Below are positions 17,610 through 30,500 of a stretch of 53,686 nt of DNA, in pieces (within the stretch, counting starts at the first letter, position 1; each line of letters opens with the position of its first letter). The position numbers and the translations under genes were made by a program. Source of the stretch: Gammaproteobacteria bacterium CG11_big_fil_rev_8_21_14_0_20_46_22 (GTDB lineage: Bacteria; Pseudomonadota; Gammaproteobacteria; UBA12402); NCBI GenBank assembly GCA_002796245.1, contig PCWT01000051.1, forward strand, positions 1-53,686, read 5' to 3'. The notes under the pieces are model-generated. The model searched no databases, was not told where the DNA came from, and worked only from the letters and a program-made list of their open reading frames with translations.

Positions 17610-17729
17610 AGAGATCCAAATGGCAAAGAGAAGCGTAGCCAAATGCGACGAGGCGACGGAGTTTATAATCACATAAATGAGTAAGCCGAGGAACATTTGG
17701 CATAGCTTATCGCAGCCAGTTGGATCTCT
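17610..17729. repeat. RepD structured repeat, copy 1
   Basis: Bounded by a perfect 10-bp inverted repeat, AGAGATCCAA (17610-17619) and TTGGATCTCT (17720-17729). Nested inside are CCAAATG (17639-17645) against CATTTGG and, at the centre, TTTAT (17662-17666) against ATAAA (17673-17677) within the conserved frame GGAGT...ATGA. Same plan as the copies at 53519 and 53639 but with different stem sequences. It ends immediately before the stop codon of the leftward gene. Confidence 0.7.
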
Positions 17730-17730
17730 G

Positions 17731-18996
17731 TTAGTGATCTATGTCTTGCCAATTCTCATAGCGCTGCAACGCCGCATTCGAAGAGCAGATTAATGTATCT
17801 TTCAACACTTCATCCACTTTGACTTGCGCATTGAGGGGAACGATTCGATTCGTGTCAACGCACAAGACTTTTTTCGAGCCTGGTGGCGGCAACAAAGCTT
17901 TTAAGGCTTTCACGTCCACTCGACCGATAGGCTCAAAGCCCACCAGGTCATTATCGCCCTGAATGATATTGGCCAAGCTCGGCACCGCTAAAAAATTTGC
18001 GCCCAAAGCCAAACCGTATAAATGCTTAACACCCGCAATGGCATTAACAATCTGCTCTAGCTGTTTTGGTGTCGCTTTGGCTAAATTAAATGTGACCACA
18101 TGCAAGTAATTCACATTATGATTCAAAAGCGCGACAATCCAATTCACCTCCTGCGAAGTTAGCGTTAAGCTCTCCGGTAAAGAAAGGTGGATCGCATACA
18201 ACGGTTTTTGTGTTTTAGCCATGGTCTTCAAGAGACGATCAATCGACTCGCGGCCTACCGTATTTTGGCAGCGAATACCGATGTGACGAAGGCTGTATTG
18301 TTGCAAGACTTTTTCAAAGGCATTAGCCTCAAAGACATCACTTAAATTCAAAGCCACACCCTGCCAACGGTTTTGTAAAATGGAACGGAACAAGTAAAAA
18401 GTGGATTGACTATCAAGGCGCGTTAGCCGTGTGTTCAAACCCTCAAAATGTTTCAAGCCATCCAGGCTTAAAATCAACGGGGTGATCTCATCAAAGTGTG
18501 GGTTACTCGCTGCATCAAAAAACTCAAGGTTTGGTAAGCTGTTAACAAGCGCAACCAGAGCAGAGACGTCATTATTGTTCACGCTATTATCGACAAAGCC
18601 AATCTGGACAAGCTTAGCAGCCAGAGGACTGCCATCTTGCAACTGAGTATTCTGTATTAATTGACTGAGCCCTTGGATCGCTTTGGGCGAAAACTTAATC
18701 CCATAAAAAAATATCGCGTAACCCTTAACGCGCGTAAACCGTGACGTGATTTGCGTGATACGCGCTTGAACCTGTGATAAGAACTTCGGTAAATTTTTAA
18801 TGCTTAAATCCGACTTCAACACACCCTGGTTGAAAAAATCTTCAGAGAAAAAACTGATGGAGGCAACCTGCGAAACTTTCAAGGTGACTGCAAAACTGTT
18901 TTGCAGCGTGGTGGCACCCTCACGGTATTGTAAGGTACTAGCCAGGCCTACAAGACTTAGGCTCACAATCAAAAGGGCAACTAAACACCGGCGCAT
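17731..18996 (-). CDS. Secreted or anchored protein with LRR-like repeats, function unknown
   Basis: 421 residues. Residues 1-20 form a signal peptide or N-terminal anchor (RRCLVALLIVSLSLVGLAST). The body has recurring segments of the leucine-rich, RNI-like type, e.g. LVALVNSLPNLEFFDAASNPHFDEI, LILSLDGLKHFEGLNTRL, LRHIGIRC, NYLHVVTFNLAK and KHLYGLALGANFL, at irregular 25-35-residue spacing, and a C-terminus with two cysteines. No catalytic motif. It is 39 bp downstream of the membrane-fusion-like gene on the same strand, so they are probably co-transcribed. The LRR reading is from pattern only; a different solenoid is possible. Confidence 0.65.
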   Translation of the reverse strand: MRRCLVALLIVSLSLVGLASTLQYREGATTLQNSFAVTLKVSQVASISFFSEDFFNQGVLKSDLSIKNLPKFLSQVQARITQITSRFTRVKGYAIFFYGIKFSPKAIQGLSQLIQNTQLQDGSPLAAKLVQIGFVDNSVNNNDVSALVALVNSLPNLEFFDAASNPHFDEITPLILSLDGLKHFEGLNTRLTRLDSQSTFYLFRSILQNRWQGVALNLSDVFEANAFEKVLQQYSLRHIGIRCQNTVGRESIDRLLKTMAKTQKPLYAIHLSLPESLTLTSQEVNWIVALLNHNVNYLHVVTFNLAKATPKQLEQIVNAIAGVKHLYGLALGANFLAVPSLANIIQGDNDLVGFEPIGRVDVKALKALLPPPGSKKVLCVDTNRIVPLNAQVKVDEVLKDTLICSSNAALQRYENWQDIDH

Positions 18997-19035
18997 GGTT
19001 CATCCTTGAAAACATTGAGTGAGGTCATCTTAGCA

Positions 19036-19920
19036 CTAGCTTTTGAGCACCTCAAGCGCTTGACTCCCGCCAAGACCAGAAACCGCCCAGAATTGACCAA
19101 TACAATAATGCAGATCAACCCTTTCTTTGACAGCACCATGAGCCGAGACAACCTCTACATAAGGCCCGAAACGTGAAAGATGCAAGGCATTTTGAGGCAC
19201 CAGCCATAGACTAAATGTTCGGGTCGACAGTGGCGACGCTTTGGAATACAGCACATGGCAATATTCTCCCTGGTGACAAAAATACGTGGTATGGCGATAA
19301 TGATTTACGTTAAACGACAGACGATCGACTTGATTTTTCGCCACAGCCGTTTGACCCGGCATGGCTTTGAGCAACATAACCACCTGCCCTGCTTTCAAAT
19401 AAGCGCCAGAATAGGCACACTGAGACACCACGCGAAGCTTATCAGGCGCCCACACTATTGTGTTGAGCTCATCAAACTCCAAACGTCGAAAGTCTTTGGC
19501 TTCTTCCCTATAGATCGGCGCAACCGCTGAGAGGTTTTCGTGTATCAGCCTGACATACGAACTTGTCGCCAAATGCTTAGCCGCCAAGGTGTCACACTCT
19601 TGCTTTAAACCGGCCTTATTAGTGTATTCATTGAAAGCGTAGATTTCAGCTTCACCTGCTTCATTGAGCTCATGAATCAGCATCTCAGGGCTTAAACGAA
19701 TCAAGGCCCGCCCGCGCACAACCGTTTGATCCTGCTTTGTTTTTAAAATGTATTGTGCGCGACCATCAAACGGTGCCGTGATGATAACCGTACGGCCCTT
19801 CACAGGTAATAGCGCGTAGGTCACTTTAAACGAAACGTGCTGTATTTCTTCAGTACGGCCAGCAAGAGCGAAAGGCATCAATACGAAAATCGCCAGCGCA
19901 GCGCAAAGGTATCGCGCCAT
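19036..19920 (-). CDS. Divergent HlyD/membrane-fusion-like periplasmic protein
   Basis: 294 residues with an N-terminal signal peptide (cleavage near ALAG, residues 18-21). Two half-lipoyl motifs (ITAPFDGRAQYIL...VVRGRALIRL and IVWAPDKLRVV...LKAGQVVML) flank a short 60-70-residue helical stretch. A beta-barrel-like part follows, and the C-terminus (WLVPQNALHLSRFGPYVEVV...AVSGLGGSQALEVL) matches the membrane-proximal end of adaptor proteins. Five cysteines are unusual for adaptors. No transporter is adjacent; the next gene is the LRR-like protein. A GGAGTGTG ribosome site precedes the ATG. Likely an adaptor relative recruited for another role. Confidence 0.65.
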   Translation of the reverse strand: MARYLCAALAIFVLMPFALAGRTEEIQHVSFKVTYALLPVKGRTVIITAPFDGRAQYILKTKQDQTVVRGRALIRLSPEMLIHELNEAGEAEIYAFNEYTNKAGLKQECDTLAAKHLATSSYVRLIHENLSAVAPIYREEAKDFRRLEFDELNTIVWAPDKLRVVSQCAYSGAYLKAGQVVMLLKAMPGQTAVAKNQVDRLSFNVNHYRHTTYFCHQGEYCHVLYSKASPLSTRTFSLWLVPQNALHLSRFGPYVEVVSAHGAVKERVDLHYCIGQFWAVSGLGGSQALEVLKS

Positions 19921-19967
19921 GAATCACACTCCTTATGAAGCTTATGACCTTACTGTAACCTTAAAAG

Positions 19968-19984
19968 CTTAAGAAAAGCTTAAG
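19968..19984 (-). promoter_or_regulatory. PmrA/OmpR-type direct repeat
   Basis: CTTAAG-N5-CTTAAG, i.e. TTAA-N7-TTAA with an 11-bp period, 48 bp upstream of the start codon at 19920. It has the spacing of the PmrA box known from enteric bacteria and from Coxiella/Legionella (cTTAATATT-N2-cTTAATATT). A possible -10 (TACAGT) lies about one turn downstream. A pair of EcoR-like palindromes by chance is the alternative. Confidence 0.5.
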
Positions 19985-20073
19985 CTTTCAACCTTATACT
20001 GACGCGAGATTATAAAACAGCAGAGACAAGAGGAAGATGAGCAAACTAAAACTAGAGCGTGCTCCAGACCGCC

Positions 20074-22783
<2,710 letters not shown>

Positions 22784-23860
22784 GACCACCCCCTAATAGC
22801 TTCTTTTCAATGTGCGCGAGCTGGCCTGTGTCTTCCATTAGCAACAATGCCTGATCAAGCAAAGCCACTTTAGCAGAACCCGCCCGCATCGCAAATGCAT
22901 AACGACCATTAGGGAAGACTAAATTAGTTTGCTCCACCTCATGATCAGGGTGCTTGACCAAGTAATAACGCGCATCGATGCTATTCAGGAATGCCGCTGC
23001 AACTTTATGCGCACTCAGTAAATTCATCGCTTGTTCCACACCTGCGACCACCATCGGTTTAGCGCGATAATGACGCACCAAATTAGCCGCGACTTTGTCG
23101 CCCTGTAAAAAGGCGACCCGCTCACCCTTAAAACTCGACAAAACCACCGCCTGGTGTTTCGATGAAACACGCGCGCTGGTCAGTTCTGCCGTGATGACTG
23201 CCGTCATGGAAGTGACCAAAAACAACATGAGCACCATCCAGATAATGGTGACCAAGCGGCCTAAAAACGTTTTCGGCGATTTATCGCCGTAACCCACGGT
23301 AGTCATAGTCACCATCGCAAACCAAATACCGGCGCCAATACCGCGCAAGGGTTTTCTCGGGAAATCCGTGTTTTTACGACGTTCAAACCACCAAACCAAG
23401 ACACCAACAATGACAATCAAGACGAATAAAGCCAAGACCACGCTGCTGGCCAAAACGCGCAGAAATGGCGCGATCTCTTGCCAAAAAGATAAGGACTTAT
23501 ACGGCGTGTAAACCTCAACATTGTCATCGATATAGCTACTGAGAAAGACAATACCAGGATGGCCAGGTTGTGCCTTGATGGGGCCCAAAACCACATCCAC
23601 TTTTTTAGCTTTCAACGCCTGCATAACGTCAGACTTAGAATGATAGGTGATGTAATGTGAATCCAAACTCAGCTGATCATTCAAACGCTCCCAGACCGCC
23701 TGCGCAACCTCAGCGACAGCCTCATTACCTTGCGACTCAAGAACGCCTACGGTATAGCGATTAAAAATGGCTGCTTGCGAAAAAGAAAACAAGCTGATTA
23801 AGATGAAAATAGAGAGCCAGCGCCTCATTGAAGATTCCCTAATAGACGGTAGCATCCAGT

Positions 23861-25345
23861 TTATGCAAAACTTAAGGTCGCTTCAACGGCTTTTTGCCAA
23901 CGGGCATAAGCTTGTTGAACCCCTGAAAGATCGCTCGATGGCATAAAGTTCTGATCGCCTTGCCAGAGTGTTTCAATGTTTGAAATCGACTCAAAAAAGC
24001 CGGTCTTTAAACCCGCCATAAACGCCGCGCCCAAGGCGGTGATTTCCGTGTGCCTAGGCTTTGAAACCTCAAGCGCTAAGACATCGGACAAATACTGCAT
24101 GAACCAACCGTTCGCCGTCATACCACCATCGACACGCAATTGAGTTAAGTTTGAGACGCCATCTCGCTTCATGGCTGTGAATAAATCCATGGTTTGATAG
24201 CAGACGGCTTCCAGAGCGGCGCGGGCGATGGCGGCCCGTGACGTGTCGCGCGTCATCCCCAAAAGGCTTGCTCGCACATCCGGCTGCCAATGCGGTGCGC
24301 CCAAGCCTGTAAAGGCAGGCACCATGTAAACACCCTCATTTGAACTTAAAGAAGCAGCCAAGTGCTCCGTTTCAGCCGGCGCATTAATCACACCAAGCTT
24401 CTCATGCAACCATTTCACCGCTGCACCCGCGACAAAAATACTGCCTTCCAGCGCGTACTGAACTTGCCCCTCTACTCGACTAAGCACGGTCGTCAGCAAA
24501 CGATTCTCGGATGACAACGGTTGATCACCTGTATTGACCAAGGCAAAACAACCCGTACCGTACGTACTTTTGATCATACCCGGTTTAAAGCAAGCCTGCC
24601 CAAAGGCTGCGGCTTGCTGATCACCGGCCACGCCGGTGATAGGCACCGCTTGCCCAAAAAACTCAACATCAAGGCTGCCAAAATCGTCCACATTATCTTT
24701 CACTTCGGGCAGCATGCCTTTTGGAATATCAAACAACGTGAGCAATTCATCATCCCAGGTTTGCGTGTGAATATTAAAAAGCTGAGTGCGAGACGCATTC
24801 GTCGCATCGGTGACGTGTGAAGCCCCCTTGCTTAAACGCCAAATCAAAAAGCTATCGACAGTGCCAAACAGTAAGTCGCCGGCTTGAGCCTTCTCACGCG
24901 CACCTGGGACTTCATTTAAAATCCAGCGGATCTTGCTGGCCGAAAAATACGGATCCAACAAAAGGCCCGTTTTTTCCGTGATCAGCTTTTCATGACCCGC
25001 CTCACGCCATTGCTGGCAAAACTTAGCTGTACGACGATCTTGCCAAACAATCGCAGGATACACCGCTTTGCCCGTGTGCTTGTCCCAAACCACCGTGGTT
25101 TCCCGCTGATTGGTAATGCCAATCGTATTGATCGCCTTCACGCCACCGGCTTGTTTAATCGTCGAACGAATCACAGACAAGGTGGTGGCCCAAATCTCTT
25201 CAGGGTCGTGCTCTACCCAGCCGTTTTTAGGAAAAAACTGCTCAAAGCTTTTTTGTGAAACGGCGAAGATATTCGCCTGCTGATCAACGAGCAAGGCACG
25301 CGTGGATGTCGTGCCTTGATCAATCGCTAGAATGTAATGACTCAT
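23861..25345 (-). CDS. glpK: Glycerol kinase
   Basis: ATP-dependent phosphorylation of glycerol to sn-glycerol-3-phosphate. 494 residues, FGGY carbohydrate-kinase fold. N-terminal ILAIDQGTTSTRALLVD phosphate-binding loop, NQRETTVVWD, VAGDQQAAAFGQACF, and LRVDGGMTANGWFMQ are all standard GlpK blocks. No glpF or glpD is next to it; its start overlaps the stop of the DUF2147 gene (ATGA). Confidence 0.97.
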   Translation of the reverse strand: MSHYILAIDQGTTSTRALLVDQQANIFAVSQKSFEQFFPKNGWVEHDPEEIWATTLSVIRSTIKQAGGVKAINTIGITNQRETTVVWDKHTGKAVYPAIVWQDRRTAKFCQQWREAGHEKLITEKTGLLLDPYFSASKIRWILNEVPGAREKAQAGDLLFGTVDSFLIWRLSKGASHVTDATNASRTQLFNIHTQTWDDELLTLFDIPKGMLPEVKDNVDDFGSLDVEFFGQAVPITGVAGDQQAAAFGQACFKPGMIKSTYGTGCFALVNTGDQPLSSENRLLTTVLSRVEGQVQYALEGSIFVAGAAVKWLHEKLGVINAPAETEHLAASLSSNEGVYMVPAFTGLGAPHWQPDVRASLLGMTRDTSRAAIARAALEAVCYQTMDLFTAMKRDGVSNLTQLRVDGGMTANGWFMQYLSDVLALEVSKPRHTEITALGAAFMAGLKTGFFESISNIETLWQGDQNFMPSSDLSGVQQAYARWQKAVEATLSFA

Positions 25346-25851
25346 GGTTTATAGAGTGACTTAGGCTGAGGATAGGCTTTTTCCATTAAGGCCTTTAGCT
25401 CGCCCGGCATGACACGCACCCAAGTTTGCGTACGGCCCAACAAACTAAAGCCAATATAACCACGTACAGCTAAGTCGTGACCACCTTTGGTAAGGTGCAT
25501 TTTCACTTTGTATAAGTGACCGCTATTCGGATCAAAAATATGGCCGCCTTCCCAATCATCAGCGGTTTGATGCAAGCCTGACATAATCGTCAAACCCGCC
25601 AGACGGTGATTATGGTATTTGCCGCCACACTTTGTGCAGTACAAATTTGGGGCTTTGCCATTGATTTTAAAACCCGTGATAATGCGGCCACTGAATGTGC
25701 CATCATCGGCTTTATAGATTTGCATAATACTTTGAAGCTTGCCCGTATGATCATCGTACTGTTTCCAGTAACCGATAGGCGAAGCCAGATTAACCGCAAA
25801 AACCACACAGGAAAGAGAAAGACTGAATAACAAAACCCATAAGCGACACAT
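25342..25851 (-). CDS. DUF2147 family secreted protein
   Basis: 169 residues with a signal peptide (CRLWVLLFSLSLSCVVFAV). The mature part follows the DUF2147 plan: IGYWKQYDD, GTFSGRIITGF, CTKCGG, LTIMSGLHQTADDWEGGHIFDP, and VRGYIGFSLLGRTQTWVRV near the C-terminus, a lipocalin-like small beta-barrel of unknown function. The CxxC is conserved in relatives. ATG at 25851 after AGGGGGTG is preferred to the upstream GTG. Overlaps glpK by 4 bp. Confidence 0.88.
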   Translation of the reverse strand: MCRLWVLLFSLSLSCVVFAVNLASPIGYWKQYDDHTGKLQSIMQIYKADDGTFSGRIITGFKINGKAPNLYCTKCGGKYHNHRLAGLTIMSGLHQTADDWEGGHIFDPNSGHLYKVKMHLTKGGHDLAVRGYIGFSLLGRTQTWVRVMPGELKALMEKAYPQPKSLYKP

Positions 25852-25902
25852 AGACACCCCCTAAAACTAACCAGCAATAAACGCAACCATTTTAGTCAGC
25901 CC

Positions 25903-27576
25903 CTATTCAACTTGTAAAGTAAAACCTTGATGGTGCTTTTTTTTGATCGATGTGAGCATGATGTTTGCCTCACGCTCTGTTTGATAGGGCCCGATATAAA
26001 CACGGTAAAGCACCGTCGGCGAAGAAGCTGATCCTAGGGAGTAATAGTGCAAACCCGGCAAGTTACGACACGAAAGCATCAGGCGAAACAACTCTGGACG
26101 ACTCGTGGTACTGGCTAACTGCACAATATGCTCACCTTTTTGGGGCTGAAGCAAATAACTCTCAAGTGAAAGGGGCTTCGCGCTTTTGTATAATACACGA
26201 TACGATGGCATCGCATTCTGGGAAGATCCCGACATCCATGATGCAATGGTTGTAATCGTTTTGCCGTTTAGTACGCCAATATCTTCCTGCAGTTCAACAT
26301 AGGTATTCACATAATCGTATTGTGTTTTGGCCATAATACGCAACTCATCATAGTATTCAGCAATCAATTGCAACAAGTCCATTTCCGTCTTTTGACCGAG
26401 AGCCACTTGCTGCATCATGTATTTAATGGCCAATCGGTCAGACTGAGCAGCTAAACGGTTTGCTTCGTAACGCTCAGCAAGGATCCCGAGATCCAAAAAA
26501 TCTTCCTTTGTCTTGACTTGCAATAAAGCGCGCATATCCAGCAGCTGATAATAACTCTTCGAGTAGCGGGCTTCTTCATGCTGTGTTTCAGTGTAAATAC
26601 GCCCCCCCTCAAACACAGGCATAGAAATCTCAACACCGGTTGTATAGCCATGGGCATGCGTGCTGAATGGCTCACTGACGTTGCCAACATAAGGCACCCC
26701 AGAATTATAACCCGCCATATTCTGACTATTGCTTTTATTGTACGACGCGACTGCCGTAACAGAAGGCAAGCGCGAGGTGGCCACGGCGGCAATAGCGCCG
26801 TGTTTTACAGCCACTTCCTGAAGCAGCGCCTGCACGCCTAAATTGTGAAAAATCGCCTTTAATTGCAGCTGGCGAACACTACCCCGAGCAGCTTTTGGGG
26901 AAAAGTGTGCCGAAAAACCGTTAACACGATGAATAGGCTGGTTGAGGGTAGCAGACAGTAAATCGAGAGCATCTTCGTGCATAGCGATTGCTTGTGCATG
27001 ATCAGACAGAGCACGACGATAGTTTGCCTTGGCCTCTAACACCTGATCCTTGGTACGCTCGTTAAGCTTATAAGCTTTTTCAGACACAATCAGCGCCTTC
27101 TTTGTTAAAGCAAGCTCAACATCAGCCGCCTGAATGAGACGCTCAGCCAATGAAACAGATGTATAGCGCTTCACAACGGTTTTCGTTAAATGTTCCCTTG
27201 CTGCCGCATAGCGATAACGTAGCCCTGCCTTAGCAATGGATGACAAACGCAAGGCAATAAACTCTGGAAAATTAAACAGTGTCTGTGTAGCCGTAGCGCC
27301 ATAAGATTCGTAAGAAACATCCGTGGCCGCACTACTATCAAAATCATACTTACCTTTCACGTTTGTTCCAGTTAAAGCCACGTGAGGCAGCACATCTGTT
27401 ATAGCGCGATTGGCTTTTTCCATCTCTGCACGCATCTGCTCATAACTTTCTTTATAGTTGTAGTTATTCGAAAGGCTTAGCCGGTAAGCTGTGTTTAAAC
27501 TGGTGACACTCGCTTGGCCAGAAAGCGCCACCGAGACACACGATACACCGAGCAATAATGTACTAAGAATTTTCAC
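25903..27576 (-). CDS. TolC-like outer-membrane channel with C-terminal SPOR domain
   Basis: 557 residues. A signal peptide (about 1-22) is followed by the TolC/OEP repeat pair: SLNTAYRLSLSNNYNYK ... LPHVALTGTNVKG and, in the second half, RLPSVTAVASYNKSNS with long helices. After a linker, residues about 480-557 (HIVQLAST ... YRVYIGPYQTEREANIMLTSIK) match a SPOR peptidoglycan-binding domain, which is not part of ordinary TolC. It is the outer-membrane component of the RND system encoded immediately upstream (14-bp overlap). The SPOR extension may dock the channel to denuded septal glycan. Confidence 0.85.
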   Translation of the reverse strand: MKILSTLLLGVSCVSVALSGQASVTSLNTAYRLSLSNNYNYKESYEQMRAEMEKANRAITDVLPHVALTGTNVKGKYDFDSSAATDVSYESYGATATQTLFNFPEFIALRLSSIAKAGLRYRYAAAREHLTKTVVKRYTSVSLAERLIQAADVELALTKKALIVSEKAYKLNERTKDQVLEAKANYRRALSDHAQAIAMHEDALDLLSATLNQPIHRVNGFSAHFSPKAARGSVRQLQLKAIFHNLGVQALLQEVAVKHGAIAAVATSRLPSVTAVASYNKSNSQNMAGYNSGVPYVGNVSEPFSTHAHGYTTGVEISMPVFEGGRIYTETQHEEARYSKSYYQLLDMRALLQVKTKEDFLDLGILAERYEANRLAAQSDRLAIKYMMQQVALGQKTEMDLLQLIAEYYDELRIMAKTQYDYVNTYVELQEDIGVLNGKTITTIASWMSGSSQNAMPSYRVLYKSAKPLSLESYLLQPQKGEHIVQLASTTSRPELFRLMLSCRNLPGLHYYSLGSASSPTVLYRVYIGPYQTEREANIMLTSIKKKHHQGFTLQVE

Positions 27577-30500
27577 GCCCTCTCCTCAAGCAAACCTCCA
27601 TGGCTTGTTCTAGCAAAGAGTAGACACAAGGCACGAGAATCAAGGTCAGAATCGTTGAGGCTAGCATGCCAAATATCACCGCCACACCCAAAGAGCGATC
27701 GCCTTCAGAACCAATGCCTGTGCCAAATACGGCAGGAATCATGGCTAAAATAATCGTTAAGGATGTCATAATCACTGGGCGCATACGGCGCGGACAAGCT
27801 TGCTGCAAGGCCTCATTAATCGATAGTCCCTCTCTACGAAGTTCGTTCGTTAATGAAATCAACAAAATTGAATTCTTTGCAACCAAGCCCATCAGCAGTA
27901 AAACTCCAATCATTGAATAGATATTTAAGTCAATGTGAGCAAGCCACAAGCCATAAATAGCACCAATTGCAGCCAATGGCTGAGCCAACATAATCACCAC
28001 AGGTTGAATGAGGGAATTAAACTGTACTGCTAAGACAACGTACAACATCAGCAAGCCGATCCCCAATGCGGTTAACATACCGCTTGCCACTGACAAATAT
28101 GACTCGCTTTGTCCCAAAAATAATAACTTAACCTCTGCAGGCAGGTGTTTTTTGGCCAAGGCCTTCACTTCAGCAATGGCAAGCCCTAAGGATTTTTTTG
28201 GCTTACCGCTAAACTGAATATCGACCTGATCATTGATTCGACTAATCTGGCTAAAGGCCACACTCGGAACCAGTTTTGCCACGCTGCTCAAAGGAACAAA
28301 CTGACCCGACGGTGTATACATATAAATTTTATGCAGATCATTAGGCTGGGTGAGACTCCCCTCTTCTGGTGATAAGTAGATCGGGAAGGTGACGCCACTA
28401 CCTTTGTACAATAGGCTGCCAACTTGGATATCACCACCGTAGAGAGCTGTAACTTGTGCCACGGCTTGCGGCGTAATGCCCATACTGGAAATCAAGGCTC
28501 GATTGACCTCCAGGCGATATTGAGCCTGAAGCTTTGGTGCATCAATAGAGAGACGCCCTAAATCAGGGTGTTTATCCAAAACATCAGAAAAATCTTGGCC
28601 AATTTTTGTAAGAATAGCGTTATTTTTCCCGAGCAAAGCAAAATACAAAGGATCAAGATGCCCACTCACAAACGGTTTGCCTGCCACAGTGACTTCTGTG
28701 CCAGGGATATCCGAAAGCGCTCTTGACAGTGTATCGATAGCAGCATCTGTATCACGAACCTGTTTAAGGTTAGCGATGATAGTTCCCTGATTTTGAGTAT
28801 TCTGCCCAAGCAGCAGTAAATTAGAATAAATAAACGGGCTTGCTTTTACCCTAGCCTCTATGAGCTTGGCCCGATTTAATGTGTATTCCAACCCGCTATT
28901 GTGCGGAGTTTTAAACTCAATCTCTAAGGCAGAATTATTTTGCTTTGCCGGCAGAAATCCAGAACCGATAACCCCCATAAGAAAATAGGCTGGCACACAT
29001 AAAAGAACCACCAACACCACCGTGAGAATTCTTCCTTTTAAACAGAGCTGCACCAATCTCGTATAGGCCTGGTCCAAACATGAGAAAGCGTGTTTCAAAA
29101 ACCTTGTCAAAAACCAAAGACGCTCTGGCTGGCTCGGCAAATATTGACAGAGAATAGGCGACAAACTCAAGGCAAAAAACAAAGAAAATAAAACACCAGA
29201 AACCACAACCAGCGCAAAAACCTTCAAGAAAATGCCGAGTATACCCGGCAAAAAAAACACAGCCACAAAGATACAGACTAGAGAAATGGACGAAGCAATG
29301 ACAGGCTTAATGATTAAGCTCATAGCTCTTAAAACAACCTCTGAACGCGGCAGGGCCTCACCTGTTGCCGACTCGCCCACATGCTCAACGGCTTCCACCA
29401 CGACAATCACGTCATCAACGACAACGCCAACTAGCAAAATCAAGCTCAGCAGTGTCAGCATGTTGATAGAATAGTCGAACACATAAAGCACAACCAAACC
29501 GCCGAGCAAAGATAGCGGCACGATAGCCACCACAACAAGGGTTGGCGCCAATCGTCTTAGGAAAATAAACACCACCAACGCAGCGAACAAAACACTCCAA
29601 ACAATATCGCTTTTTAATGAGCCCAAGGTGTCTTCGATAATACGTTTTGCATCGTAGGGTATTGATAAGTGAACACTGTTCGGTAAATCAGTAATGACAT
29701 CATCATTAAGAAATGTATCAACTGAAGACAAAACAGAGAAGGTATTTGTATCATTGCTTTTTACAATACCCAGAGCAATGCCCTGCTCGCCGTTCAAGGC
29801 AGAGTACGCTTGATTACGGCCGGCGGTGAGCTTAACGTTAGCAATGTCTTTCAAGAAAATGGGGGCATGATCTCGATAGGTAATGATCATATTCTCCAAA
29901 GCCAGCAGACTGTAAAACTTAAGATCTAAATTCAAAAGGTAGCGCTGTTGAAAGGTCGTGACAAAACCACCAGGTATGCTGATATTCCTGGTATTAAATG
30001 CCTGAAAAACTTGCTGCAAGTCGATTCCATAGGCACTCATTTTCACAGGATCCAAAAAAACCTGAACACTGCGCTGCCCTGCACCAACCAAGTTAACACC
30101 CGCCACACCTGGAATACGAGATAAGTCAGGCACAATATTGTGCTCTGCATAAAAGCTCAGATCATTGACACTATACTGACCTGACCTCAAAAATAACCAC
30201 ATAATCGGCACATTGCTATTGCTGAATTTCTTAACCGTGATGCGCACGTCCCCAGGCAAGCTCGACTGAACCTGGCCAACTTCATTTTGAATCATCTGAT
30301 ACGCATCATTAACCGGAACCGATAAATTCATTACGCCAGTAATCAAGCTAATATTCGGAAACGAAATAGAAAAAAGATTGGTCATTTTGCTGATTTTCAT
30401 CAACTGTTTATTGAGCGGCTGAGTAACAGACTGATCGACGGCTTCCGCACTGGCGCCATGCCATGTAGCACTCACCTTAATAATCGGGGGTGTTGTATTC

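Noticed and set aside
17505-17696. A 63-codon hydrophobic open frame on the minus strand
   Set aside because: It runs through RepA copy 4 and RepD, ends inside a repeat and has no ribosome-binding site.
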